A stretch of DNA of 64,000 bases, from the NCBI GenBank assembly GCA_903772945.1, contig CAICTM010000214.1, positions 1 through 64,000 on the forward strand. The letters are read 5' to 3'. The position numbers were made by a program, and so were the translations under genes. Source of the DNA: Seminavis robusta (lineage: Eukaryota; Bacillariophyta; Bacillariophyceae; Naviculales; Naviculaceae). The notes beneath the pieces were generated by a model. That model was not told the DNA's origin. It saw only the letters and a list, made by a program, of their open reading frames with translations, and did not search any database. Positions 1 through 13,100 of this stretch are shown piece after piece (the stretch's first letter is position 1; each line of letters starts with the position of its first letter).

Positions 1-2060
1 AGGAAGATGATCTGATTCAAAAGGTTTACGAAGATTGGATACGTGATCTTGAGAGCCAGGGCACAACAGATTCAAACCGGGACTTTCTGGCAAGCACATT
101 TGATGGTTTAGTTTTACGGCTATACGTCACAATGGAAGCGACAACGCAGGATACAAGCTGCAGTTACCCATTCCTGAGAATTCGTTAGATGAAGACGAAT
201 TTGTTACCATAAGTGCTGACTTTCACACGACTGGCACTACAAGAGAAGCAAATGAAACCGCCTACACCTCGATATACAAGATCATTGAAGTTCTACTTAA
301 CAAACGGGAGTGCATCCAAAGGGCAAATGTATTTAAGTACAATCCGCAGGTTGAAGTGTCGCAGGCGAATGGAAGCGTGAGAAGTATAAGTGACTGGGCA
401 ACGGCTGCCAATCTGGACGACAAACAGAGAAGGGCTTTCCAGTGTATCATTGCAGCCTTCTTGTTGACATTTTATGAAGGAAGCTGAAAAGGTGACTTAG
501 AGGATGGAGTCCCGGATATGGGGTTGAAGGCAAAAGTCGACTTTCTCGTAAAAACTTTTTGATTTTGAAGGGAATCGTGGCACCCAACTGATTCTTCTTC
601 TACATGGGCCTGGAGAAGTGGGAAGACTACCGTAATGACTTAGTCATGGCCTATGGCAAGAATTCTGCGTTTGAATGATCATCCATTTAACGACCGAACC
701 ATTGTTGTCACTCTATGTCGGGGTTGCTGCTACAATACTGCATGGGGAAACAACGCATTCAGCTGTGGATTGAACAGAACTCGGGAAAGTGTGGCGAAGA
801 ACTTGTAGAAGAATGGAGTGACGCACAGATGCTTATCATCGACGAAAATTCATTCGCGGGGGAACTTGACTTAGTGAAGATATTCCACTACACCAAGAAC
901 CTTGATGCAAGACAATACCAACCATTTGGGGACTTAACTTGGTGTTCGCAGGGGACTACTCTCAACTTGACCAGTGGGACGCCCCCCAATTTACAATCTT
1001 CAGCACACCATTCCTGAATTTCATGACTCTCTGAATTCATTTATTGAGTTAGATGGAATCACCGCTTCAAAGACGATCCTGAATGGGGGCAACGCTGTTT
1101 AAGATTCCGTGAAGGGCGACCAACAGAAGAAGATATTGAGACCATCAATGACGCCTGCGTGGTTGGCCAACCCATGTTCCACCAGAGAACATTCAAGTTG
1201 CTACTTATCTGAATCGAGATCGAAATGCCATTAACTCAGCTATCTTCGAAGAATTTTGCGGGAGAACAAACCTGCTGATGATTCCGTGCTGATGGATGCA
1301 GTACTCATTTTTCATGGACGATCTTCAAATTGGCCAATCAAGCAGGGACACTGGTTCCTTTAAGACAATTCGGTTTTAAAGCACTTCTTTTCAACATGTG
1401 GAAAGACTCGTTAAACCCGGTTCGGACTCACGAAAACGTGTTGATCCTGCTTTGAAGTTATATAAGGGGTGTCCTGTAATGTTTACAGAGAACACGAATG
1501 TTCACGAATGGAGAAGCCAATGGATCTCGGCTTTTTGTGAGAAGGTGAATGTGAGGGTATGGTTGCACCCCCATGATTATTCAACTCGACAACGGGTGCA
1601 AGATTCGGGCTTTTTTCTCAGGCAAGTCAAATCTATCCTTGGGAACATGAAATGGAGACTATTAGCCACGTACTTTTTATGTAACGGAGCAAGACTACAC
1701 TTCAGCACCAGATGGTTTTATGACGGAGAAGTTTACACACCAAGATGAAGGTAAGAAGTTCCCGATTATCAGCAATTCTCGACAACTGGACACAAATTAC
1801 AGGGATATACTGCAGTGTGGTTATTGGTACATTCATGGCGATACTGTCAAAACTGGGCTTACGTGGTGTTATCAAGGGGTCGAACCATGAGTGGTTTGTT
1901 CTCTATTGAAGAAGCTGGATTGGGATCCAAAGAACTTTGCCATGCCACAACGAATGAGAGACATGCTTGCAAGATTTAAGGATACTATTGGGCTTCTGTC
2001 CTAGGAGAAGATCAATAACGATGAAATGTTCCAGCGAGAAGACGGGTCTTGTTATAAGTA
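1..2060 (+). pseudogene. Degenerate PIF1-family helicase, possibly a Helitron-type remnant
   Basis: The stretch holds the scattered remains of a PIF1-like DNA helicase, readable only by moving between the three plus frames. Recognisable pieces in order are a degraded Walker A region near 595-640, the Walker B motif LIIDE near 832-846 followed by a PFGDL-type stretch, VDPALKLYKGCPVM near 1440-1480, GHKLQG near 1790-1810, and WAYVVLSRGRTM near 1857-1890. In PIF1 helicases these lie in the same order. Many frame changes and stops separate them, so no single open frame covers the domain and it is a fossil. The left end is cut by the window. PIF1-type helicases of this sort are common in algal genomes, both as host genes and as the helicase part of Helitron transposons. 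I see no Rep/HUH motif or Helitron terminus here, so the Helitron assignment is only a possibility. Confidence 0.6.
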
Positions 2061-2160
2061 TAAACGGTAGGGATATAGGGTAAATTAATCTTATATATAA
2101 ACTTTTATTACTACAACTACCTTTCTGAGATTCGCATTGCACCTCGTACGTCATTCAATG

Positions 2161-2970
2161 TCAGTCATTGAAAAAAGATCAAGCGTCCAATCAAATCACA
2201 GGCGACCCCGAAAAATTAGGAGCCAACTTTTAAAATGTGAAGAACGCAAGGCGACTTTCATGTGCATGTACATGCGTTGACTGTATCCCGTCAATACAAT
2301 ACGCTAGTCGAATACGTAGACTTCTACAGGGCCTTCTAAGTAATGCGCGCCGGGTATAATTCAAACCTCTGCCCCCATCGGTACCATTACCCCTAAAGCA
2401 AATCGTCTCCAGGAGACGAAATTGTGGGGGGTGCTCCAGGCTAGCTTGCTAGCTAGTACAGTACTGTAGAGAGTCGAGTGTAACTGGCTACGACTGTAGC
2501 TAGTATTAGTAGTGGCCGTACCGAAGCGGTAAACTCAGGTGGGGCCAAAGCTGGATAAATCCGGGTTCAGATTCATATTGCGTTTAGTACCGTTCCATAA
2601 GTCTCAAAACCACATCGGCAATGTTTTGCCACCCGATCTATGTTTGGAAGAAGCATCACCGCCTCGATACCGGTACCTCGATCCCAAAGCTTCCTGCTGT
2701 TGCTGGTAATCTCTGCTTACCCTCCAAGAGATAGAATTTCCTGTTCCAAAAGGACGTGAGCTTCATGGTGCAAGCAAGCAAGAGTCGAGTCGACCTGTTA
2801 TTGTGAGAGCTGAAGCAGAGACAATCCCAGCAGTGGATGCCAAGGAAGTGGCAGTTTTCCAACGACTCGACGACTGGATAGAAAGAAACCGTCAATCCCA
2901 CAGAATAGCACGCCCATTCCTGTTTCTCTAGCTAGCTATCGAAACATTCTCGAAAACACACTCAGCAATC
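2161..2970. other. Intergenic region upstream of the APP1-like gene
   Basis: I see no supported gene here. The stretch contains CTAG-rich words (GCTAGCTAG near 2450), a GTACAGTACTGTA palindromic word next to it, and the presumed promoter of the following plus-strand gene. The 81-codon minus frame at 2656-2901 has no recognisable domain and is probably chance. Confidence 0.5.
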
Positions 2971-5900
2971 ATGGATCGCATTTTAGCAATGGTCCTCCTG
3001 CTCTTCCTGGTGCTGGTGAGTTTGCTTTGGATGGAAAAATGAACGGCCGACAAAATTCATTTCTTGTTTTTCTCATGCGTGGAATTCCCCCATCCATTTT
3101 TTGTTTCTTTGCTTCTTTTTAGGTGGTATTGTTGATGTTTGGTGCATTCTTCGCAGTGGCACCAGTCATTTGCACCTGTTTGATATCCTTGCTCTATTCT
3201 CTCTACCTCTTTATGGCATATGAACAAAGTGGCGTACATCAGGTACGTCTTTTTTCTTTTTTCGATTCATGCCAGGCACTGCATGCACTTGGCCTTCTAT
3301 ACTATCCAGCAAGGTCAACCCTCACTTTAGCATACTTACAATTGACAGGCACAAGAGTATGAGAATCGATTTTGGACCATTTTTGGCCTGTTGCTGTCAA
3401 CGGCTCTTTTCTTTGCCAAAGATTCACCCTTTGCATTTGGCCGACACTGGAGTCCGTCTTTGGGCTTCACCATGGTCATACTTTCAGGATACATTATGCA
3501 CGTGTGGGATAGACACCATCATCGAAATCAAATCAGTCAGTAAGTACATGTACATACTAGTGCATGTCTGCATGGACTGGCAATGACAAACCATTGAAGT
3601 GAATGTGAACACTACTCACCATCTTCTTTTATTCATTCTACACATTCTAGACAAACGAGGCTAAGAAGGGCGTCTATTGGATGCATCTCTTTGAACACGC
3701 TGAATCAATATGGGCTCAGAGTAGAGGATCAGCTGGCTAGAATCAACGGATGTCTGCGTGATATAGATCAACTCCTCATTCCCTCGACAATCAACAACTT
3801 TATCAATCTTCGATTCGTACTGCAAAAGGAACGAGAGATCATCTCCATTTTTGAGGAATGTGATGCTCGTGCTCTCAACTATCTGGTAGGGCATGTCAAA
3901 CTAGCCTTGCTCTTTTACAAAATCAAGGATCACCGTAACTTTGCTGGACAAAATCGAACCAGGATCATTCAGCTCTTGGCCGTGGAGCGACTAGCCATCT
4001 TGACTGTCATGTCTCGTGTCATTGTCTTGCATTCCCTTCAGCTCCTGAAACTAAAAGCCAATCCAAGAGCAGAACAGTGGGTTCTGAACATCATACAGAA
4101 TACCAACCAAGATGATTTGTCTCAACTCAAGACTTTGATGGACGGCAAGGGAGACTACTTTTGCATGACAAAACTTGTCTATGAGGACCTGCGATCCGAA
4201 AGCACCCGACAAGATATACTCAGCCACATCCGACGAGAAGCCGCTGTACAACAAGCGCACATGCAAATGGGGACGAAGAGGGCGCAAAAGCGCAAACACC
4301 TCGCATGGCGCAAGGTCCTCTCGGATGTAGACGATACTTTGTTGAGCAGCGGTGGATCTTATCCTTCGGGAGTCGACAAACGATACGCTAAGAAAGTGGT
4401 ATACCCAGGCGTGTTGGCGTTCTATCGAGAGTTGGATCTGGGGACGCAAGGGCCAGACGAATGGCCTGAAAACCGCCTAGGGAACCTGGTCTTTCTATCG
4501 GCCCGTCCACACGTCTACAAGGATATGAGTGAGAAGGCTAACTTCAAGAAGTTTGAAAAGATGAGGTTGCCGAATCAAGATGGACGCAAAGGAATGCACA
4601 CGGTACCGTCCTTACTGGCTGGGGATATTGCATCTGGAAGCAAATTCATGGCCTCCGGCGATTTTGAGCACTTGGCTGTCAAGAAGTTTGAAAACTTCAA
4701 ACGATACGTGTCAATCTATCCAGAATTCAAACACGTCTTTGTGGCGGACAATGGACAGGGTGATGTCCGAGCAGGAGAAATGATGTTTGACAATTTCCCA
4801 TATGAACTAGAAGCACTTTACGTTCACGAAGTGACAGAGCGACGCAAAACGCATGGGTACGACGCTGAGGCGTACCGAAAGAAAGAATTCTTCCCCTGCT
4901 TCTTCACAACTTATCCTGAAGCAGCCATCCATGCCGCCACAATAGCGGATCCGCCTTTAATGGGCCTCAAAGGAATGCGCAGAGTTTGTGCCGACGCAGC
5001 TGGAGACTTCCAGGCAATTGCCGAAAACAAATGGGCTACCATACGGACAAAAGCAGAGCGTCGCTTGGAACTGAACCAGGCAATATGGCTGGCAAACTCT
5101 ATCCTAGAGAGAAATGGACTGGAGCCGGTTCCGCTGATACAAGCCGAGGAGATCTGGGCAATTGGGCAAATTGTGAAAACTCCGTATGGACTGGGAACAA
5201 TCTGCAGTTTCAACCCGGAAACTAACTTGTACGAAGTGGACTTGGATTGGAGGCCACTCAATGTGCAGCTAGCGGATCACCTTACAAAAGAGCGAAATGA
5301 AACAATCCTCCCTCGTAACAGTACCGAGTCCGCAGCCGGCGGCAACAACGACAGCACAACAAAACTGACTCTTGAGACTGTTGTTGAGATTGAAGAAATC
5401 GAAGAGGGAGATGCAGTGATTCTGGATCAGGGCAAGCCTGACTCGGCAGAAGGCATCACTGTAACGCCGTCCGTAAGTGGCAGGCGACCTTCGTCGGAGC
5501 AGCTGAGCAGAATACTTGCAAAGCTCCCGCGTGAGGAATCAGACAACAACAATGACGGCACTGCCACGAAAGCTGAAGGCGAGAATTTTGCAAAAACCGT
5601 CAAAACATCTGCGAAAATGGGCACTCCACCTGCCGCTCGCAAAGTCAAGGCCTATGTTGCCGGACATCAGATTACGAAATATACACCCCCCGTTTTACCC
5701 AAACTCGATAAGACGAGGGGCAGCATCTTTACGTTCTGGAGTCCCAGCAACAGTAGCGCCGAGAAGAAATCAATCTACAAGGCGGGTGCTCATTGCACGA
5801 CTCCGTATGGAAATGCCACGATCGTAGAGCATCGTGAAAAGCACCGACTCGTTGTTGTGGATATGATTGGTTGGAAGGCGAAGGCATTCCTGCGAGAAGA

Positions 5901-7053
5901 TGATGTGAAGATTGCCTCGAAAGGGCTGATCAGATCTTTGTTCCGAAAGATGAGCGGCAGCGAAGCCCCTCCCGTCAAGCCCAAGGATTTCCCCTACGCC
6001 GAAGGGACCATCATCAACACTCCTTACGGCAAAGGATCAGTCACAAAACCACTGCCGTTCAAGAAAGGCACAGAAGGAAGAGAGACTCCGAGGCGGAACA
6101 GCTCGAAAAAGGGCGAGGCGGCATTTGCCACCCCTGAGCACACAACTCGCCGATCACGCTCTGGGTCTATTGGTTCACCAAACGCAGAAGCTCAGTCGGT
6201 TCCCACAATAGGAATTAGTTTGACTTCGTGGAAACTTGCCAATGGAACTCATCCGGTGATCTACTGTCCAGTTGCCACAGCCCAGGAATGGAAAGACAGA
6301 CGACATGGAGGGATCCTATCCAAAACGGTGAACTTGGTTTCGAAATCGAAAACCTTGTTGGGGTCGCTGCTAACTCCCAGCAGCAGAGCCAGCAATAAAC
6401 AAAAGAAGGAAACGAAAGAAGATCTGACCCCTCTCGAAAAACAATACTACCAAGACTCCGCAAAGGTCTCGACGCAATTTGGGAAAGGAATTATCACTTC
6501 GTTCCGCCCGAAAGATGGCTTCTACTGCATATCCCTATGCAACTGGAGTTTAGCCAACGGTTCGCATCCTGTTGCCTACTTGAAGAAGAATGACATCAAA
6601 ACCCAAATTGCGGAAGGTTGCCAGGAGGGCTATCCCGTTTATACGAAACTTGGCCTGACGGGAACCCTTCAGTCGGTACAGCCAACAACAGGTGTTCATA
6701 TCGTGACAGTCGGTTCAGCTGGCATTGTCTGTTACTTGCAGCCAGAGTTCGTACTGCGGCCAATCAAGGCAGCTGTTGGGGAAGATGTTTTGACAGCCTA
6801 CGGCGAGGGCGTTGTGGAAAAGTATCGCGTGAAAGATGACACGTACCAAATAGAGCTCAAGGGGTGGCACGGCGCCAAGTTGTATGCGAAAGCAGAGACA
6901 TTCGATCGCGTCGACGACGGCATGCAAGATCGAGGCAGCTTTGGAATGAAGTGGCTCCTGGACATGTTCTTCTCGTCTGATTCCAGAGGTGGTACCGTGT
7001 CGCGTAGTCGCAGCAACAGTATTACCAGTGGCCGCACAAGTCGCACTTCCTAG
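2971..7053 (+). CDS. Membrane-anchored APP1-like (DUF2183) phosphatase with six C-terminal repeats
   Basis: Four exons (2971-3015, 3123-3242, 3349-3539, 3651-7053) join in phase through GT-AG introns of 106-111 nt to give about 1252 residues. Residues 5-50 are strongly hydrophobic, and two more membrane segments lie in exon 3, so the protein should sit in a membrane. Around residue 341-350 is a DVDDT motif, followed by FLSARP and ADNGQGD. This is the HAD-like catalytic core of the APP1/DUF2183 phosphatidate phosphatases, which dephosphorylate phosphatidic acid to diacylglycerol. From about residue 627 to 1204 there are six imperfect copies of a roughly 40-residue unit with consensus TPYGxGT...Y.V.L..W.LA, separated by Ser/Lys-rich linkers. 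Yeast App1 is much shorter and lacks these features. Phosphatidate as substrate is inferred from the family. The next gene is convergent, 119 nt away. Confidence 0.8.
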
Positions 7054-7172
7054 CTTCTATGCTGTCCTTCAGTGCCTCTACAATTTACCGTTACATCTAC
7101 CCATAGAACAGATTCGTTTAGTTTTGATTATTCTTACAAGAAGTGTGCTTGCTGCAATGTTCCTTTAGCTCG

Positions 7173-10100
7173 TCAGCTCTGACCATGATAGCGAGACTTC
7201 TTGGCCGTGCCACCACGACCATGTTTTTGTCGGCGGTCTTCTACTTTTCTTTTTTTTCGTTGCTGCTCACGTTCGTTCTTCTTCCGGCGACGCTTAGCTG
7301 CAGATTGAGGGTCTCGAATAGCTTCACTTTGAATCATCAGCTTTCGACTTTCCTTCTTTTCTCTAGCCTTCGTCTTGACTGCGGCGTATGTAGTCAAGAA
7401 GATATCGGCTGGATCACACTTGTCCTCCAGGACTCGCAAAACGTCTCGTGCCAACGATGCTTCAGCTGGAATGGCTTCTGGCTCTGTTCCTTTGCGGCGG
7501 TTCCTCTGGTGTTGCTTCGTCAGCACAGAGGGGTTCTCCGCATCGTTCGCAGTTTCCGTGTCGACTCGGTGCAGGGGTTCCAACATCAACTCCAGATGAG
7601 GAAAGACAACGTCAGGGCACACAGTGGCAAATGCTCCAAAGGCCTTGAAGACAGCTTGTCGACGTTTTGGACCCTTTGGTTTTGCCATGCCCGACAGCCG
7701 CTTCATTACCCATCCAACCGGATTCTGACTCTCCGAGGGTGCATCACCTTGGTCAGAAGCGTAGCAGAGAGTTGGGTTGGCATGCATGGCGGGCAAAAGC
7801 CAGCACAAAGACTTGATACAAAGAGTAGTAATCTCGTCACTCTGGTGCTCTTCTTCCGAGTTCAATTGGAAGCAGAGATTCCGTGCTACCTCGTACAATG
7901 AGCCATCCGTCTGCGTGAGGAAAGTCTCCACTCTCCCGTTTGCGAACGAAACGGGGTCAAGAGACTCCAAATGTTGGTGAATCAAACGTGATGTTACCAA
8001 CTTGATAAAAGAATGGGAATGCGCAAGGCATCTGACAATTACTTCCCAAAGGTCAGGCCTCTCGGTCAAAAGTTTTGGAAAGGGCTGGATCAATTTCTCA
8101 ATGCAGAGAAAAGAAAAATAGAAAACCTGCCAGTCCGACTGATCACTGTTGTGGCGTTTGGCGACCAAACATTTGAGTCTGTCGAGCAGTTGCGGAACTG
8201 TTTCTCCTCTTTTCAATAAGTCTGAGCGTGTATCGGCAATGATTCCAAACAACTGAAGGGACGCCCTCTGGAGCTCATCATTTCCGTGTGACCAACGAAC
8301 CGTGTAGTCGTAGAGCGATTGGACTATGTCCATGGGCAATCTCTGGAACAGCTTTGACAAACACTTGGCCACACCTTTGCGGCACTCCTCCGAGTCGTCA
8401 TTCACCAGCTGCATGGTCAGAGGCAAGAAGAAAAGCTGCACGTACTTTTGAAGTACAGCCACGGGGACTTTTTCAACAACCAATGTGGCCAAACTGATCC
8501 CGGACAAGCGTCCTTCTTCGTATTCGTACTTCAAGTTAAGTACTATCTGCTTCAGATGTGACTCCAGCCTATCTTCTCCGAGAGGGTAGTTGAGAAGGTA
8601 GTTTACTACAATTCCTGCGCAGTGCTGTCGTGTTGAAGATTGACGCGTTAGGCTTAGAAAGTCCATCATTGTACAGATTGACACGGGATCATCAAAAGGA
8701 TATGGGATCTTACCTGTCGGAGTGGCGCCTTTGGGCTGCGCACAGCGAGCTCTAGGATGCTGTCCATTAGATCATAAAACTCAGGAGAAATGAAGCGGCG
8801 GGAAAGTATAGCCTTGATTAGAGCAGTAGCAGAGTTGTGGCTTTCAGAGTCCATGAGTGACTCTTGCAGAAACGACATCAGGACCTTCATTTGCTCGGAA
8901 TCCAAAGGCATTCTCTGGTTTGTGGACAAGAATTCTTCCCCGCGTTGAATCATGTCAGCTGTTGTGACCATCGTACCAGCAGTGGACTGATCCAGGTTGA
9001 TGAGAAGAAAGAGCATTTTGAAGCATGCTTGCGACATCTCAGAATTTTGGTTTGTACCAACGCCATTTGAACCGAGCAGCTCCAAAGTCTTGGTGCCTAA
9101 TGCTGCTGCGCAAGATTCCTTCGAAGGCAAGTCGAAGACGAGGAATATGCCGAGGCACCGCAGGGCCAACAGCACAACATCAGTTTCCCGACAGGTGCAC
9201 ACGCAAGCGGTGAGCAGAGGGACAAAAGGGTCCACGAGTGCGATGAGGCCCTCCTCGCTCGCTGCGACTCTGTGCTTCTTAAGCGTTGAGTACAAAAGGC
9301 GTAGGCTGAAGACAACTGCGCTGATATTGGCAGGGTCGTTGATGCGGCTCTTACCCACAGCGGCTGCGTAACGAGCGCTGCCAGTTAGCTTCGGAGCCGA
9401 CACCCCATCTTGGACTCGTCGGAGGTCCTGAGATTCCTTCAGCCTCACCTTGGAAGCGTCTTTGCTGGTCTTGCTCGACTTCAACGTCGATGGACGCCAA
9501 TGCGCCACGCTGCCAGTATTTTCAACATCAGAGGTTTTCTTCGTTCTTTCCTTTGCAGTTCCGCCGCTGACTTGAATCGCTTTCATGGGTTCATCCTCAT
9601 CACTTGAATCTTCGGGGTCATCGGTGATGGCGGAAATGAAGTCTGTGTCCCCAATAAATGGTGCGGCCGTGGCGTAGACGAATGGAAGCACCTCTTTGAC
9701 GGACACGCTGGGATTCTTCCCCAACCCTGTCACTACTCGCGATAAGCACTCCTTCACTCGCCGGATTGTAGCAATATCAACGCTCGAGGGCTTGAGCCGT
9801 TCCACAAGCGGAGATACCACTGCGTGAATTGATGAAAGAGAGAAACTGACAGAATCGTTTGGTATTACGAGAGATGGACGAAACATGATAAGTGATGCTG
9901 TCAGTTCAATCACATTGTGACTCTTGGAACCCGCCGCCTCTTTGACGAAACGACCTTGAACTCCTTCGGCATCTTTTCGTTCTTGAGCGCCCCCAAAGAG
10001 ATCTTGCTGAACTATATCCATGATTGCTGGAACACTTCGGTCGAAGGGAAGACTGGTAGCCTCGTCATTGGTGCACTGGGGAGGTGGCTTGTAGAACTTT

Positions 10101-13100
10101 GCAATCTCGAGAAGGATCGAATGAACAGTGGCAATTCGAACGTGAAGTCGGAATCCATCTTTAAGTGCAAGGGTCAGTTCTCTGAGGATGTCAGGGAGGT
10201 ATTCGATGCTGACATCTACAGCCACTTTGGCCAGGGTATTCCTGGCAACATCCCTCGCGTCAGATTCTCGACTCTTGAGACCATCACAAATCACCGTTAG
10301 CAGTCTTGGTAGCCTTGCCTCGAATATGTCCTTTGAGAATCTCTTGAAAAGCTTCACCAAAGCAAGGATTAGTGAAGCCCGTAAAGTCTTCGTTTTGGAA
10401 CCACTTCGATGGTCTACCTTCTCCTTAGAAAGCAAGGTCTCGATTCGTGGGATGAAACGTTTCTCAAGTGCTCGCCATACAGCATTGTCGCCTTGCTCCA
10501 GCTGAGCTCCATTATCCGATCTCGAATCGACGATTGCAATGTCAAAGTGAAAGCCGTCAATCAGCGCACATATCATTCCGACCAAGTACCTTTCCTGTTC
10601 TGGGTGACGATCAAATTGTGTAAGGCTTGTCCACAGCAGCGTGCTATATTTACTCCATGAGAGATGTCTGGAGATTGCCCCCACCGTGGCAATTGCTTCG
10701 ACTGCAAAAGTTTCCTCCGCTTTTGTCTTGGATTCGTATACTGGGTGGAGTGCGAGTGGAAGCAGGACGTTGGAAAGCGACTGGAGAGAGAACGGCGTCT
10801 CTCGTTCGTCTTCTGATCCGGAAAGGGCTTTTCTGAGCCTCTGGAAAGCCCGCGTACGCCGATGCATTTGAAGGTGTGTTATGTTGGCAAAGAAATCCAA
10901 GTCTGGCTCATCGTCACGGATCAGCACAGCAAGGTCACCGTACAGATTGGGCTTTAAGCTGTTTCGGCACGACCTGGCAACCTCTGCCATGAGGAGAATG
11001 TACAGACGTCTAACCGCTGCATTTCTTGTCGTCAGCCCGTTCCTCACTGCGGGCACAAGCGTCTTCTCCAGCAAATCAATCCACAGGTCGCTTTCGGAAG
11101 CATTGGGTTCTTCTCCATCGACTGACTTCAACCCTGCCAACCCAGCAGCCACTCCAATTAGACCTTTGAGGGACTTGAATGCACCTCGAGCAATGACACC
11201 GTCATCGTTAAATAAATAATGAAAGCACGTGCCAACGAGGGGTGCAATCAATTTTGGACTTGCCCCACCATCAGTAGAGGTAAGTGCGCGCCAGCTTGCG
11301 CCACTTTCCGTATGATCAAGGGCATTCAAGCTCGGTATGACCACATCGTAATCCATTTCATCAACCCTTTTGGGGTGAGTTTTGCAGAGATTCGTAAGGA
11401 CACTCGTAACTTTCTTGGCTTCAGCCATCGACTCGAGTGGTGTATGGCTCAAGGCCGAACATATACCATTCCGGACTGGATAGGACGCTATGCCAGGTTT
11501 CCCTTTTGGACCTGGTCCCAGCAACCGAGAGAACTGCTCATAGAAGACCAGACCAGCTTCGCGATTCACCTGCCGTATCAACTTCTCGAGAATCTTCAGC
11601 ACATTGAGTTGGTCGCCCTCGGTCGCCCCATTGCCATGACCAAGATATGGCATTAGAAGTGTACACAGTTTGTCTGCGATGTCGTTCTTGCTTCCTTCGA
11701 TTAAGGCGTCACTCGTTCCCCCCTCCTCGACAAGTTCAGTTATTCGACAGAGGATTCGTAGCTCCCTTCGCCACGTTGCTGAACGACTCGCCCTGTCGCC
11801 TAGCCGCAGCGTAAACTGTTTCAAAATCAAAGGAATGTGTCCGCTGATCAAGTCCGCGGACGCTGAGTCGCCGTCGTCGGCATTCAAAAGATTGTCGATG
11901 AATGTCAAGGTTGCATCAACCACTGGGTGGCTGCTGGTGTCGGCCAGACATTTGATCACGCAAGGCACCGCATCTTTGTGCATGCTTAGGATGGGGAGCA
12001 GTGGACGGTGACTTGAGAGAGTCTGCAAGAGGGAAAGCAAAGCCGGAACTTTGGCACAGCGGACTACGGTCGCAGGAAGCATTGCCACTGAGCGTTCGAT
12101 TGACGACCACAATACACTTTCGTAGGCAGAAAAGTCCACCGTCGAGGAGAACTGGGCAAACATTTCTGAAAGACGTCGAAAGCAAAGAGTCCTTATTGGT
12201 CCAACTCCTTTGGATTTGCTTTCACCGTCCTCTTCTTCCACGGGAGAATCTTCCAAACCGGCGTCGTCATCAGACGAAGCAACTTGCTTCACTTCGGCGA
12301 ATTTGCACAAGCGAAGAATGACGGTTGTAAACTGGTCCACATATTTGACAACACGGTGTCCGAGCTGATGAATCACGGGTTCCAGCAAGTGAAGAAACCC
12401 AATGTGCACTTGCATTGGCAACAGGGCAAGCTCATCGAATGAGATGTCCTTCACGTTGAACAAGACTTTGTTTCTGGCACTTTCATCTTGTTGCTCCACT
12501 GGTAGTAGCAGAAAGCTAGTCGGTACATAGTTCCTGATCATCAAATAAATCAGTGGGTACAACTCTTCGTCGCTTTTGCAGAGTACAGCTATGAATGACA
12601 GTACAGCAGCTCTTCGCGCAGAAGGACTATCCTTTGAAGATCTGCTTCCCCCAGATCTCGCAGAAAGTCTACCAAACAAGACTCTCATTAGAAACGGAAC
12701 GAGCTGGCGCCTGTGCTTATTGTCGATTGTGCGGGTTTCCAGGGATGTAGTGAATTTGAGCAGTCCTTCTCGGAGGCCACCTTTTGCAAACAATGTTCCC
12801 ACGTTCTCCGAGAAGAATGTCATAAATGGGAGTTTGTACGACTTAATGCAATCAAACGCAAGTTGTGCTGTCTTCGTTTCCTGACTGAGCAATGATGTGT
12901 ACATGGACAGTAGCAATGAATGTTTGTAGAGTTGTGTAGGCCCACTGACGGCTGCAAACACTTTCAGGATGGAAATGAGCCTCTGATGGACGACATGGCC
13001 CTTCAGTAGCGCTCGGTCGAGCCTATTTAAAGATGATCATGCATGCCTGTGAGCGTTCGCAAGACAAGCAACTACCCTTTCATATCGCTCACCACGATGA

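Noticed and set aside
7143-7901. Plus-strand frame of 252 codons
   Set aside because: It lies wholly inside the last UTP20 exon on the other strand and has no domain.
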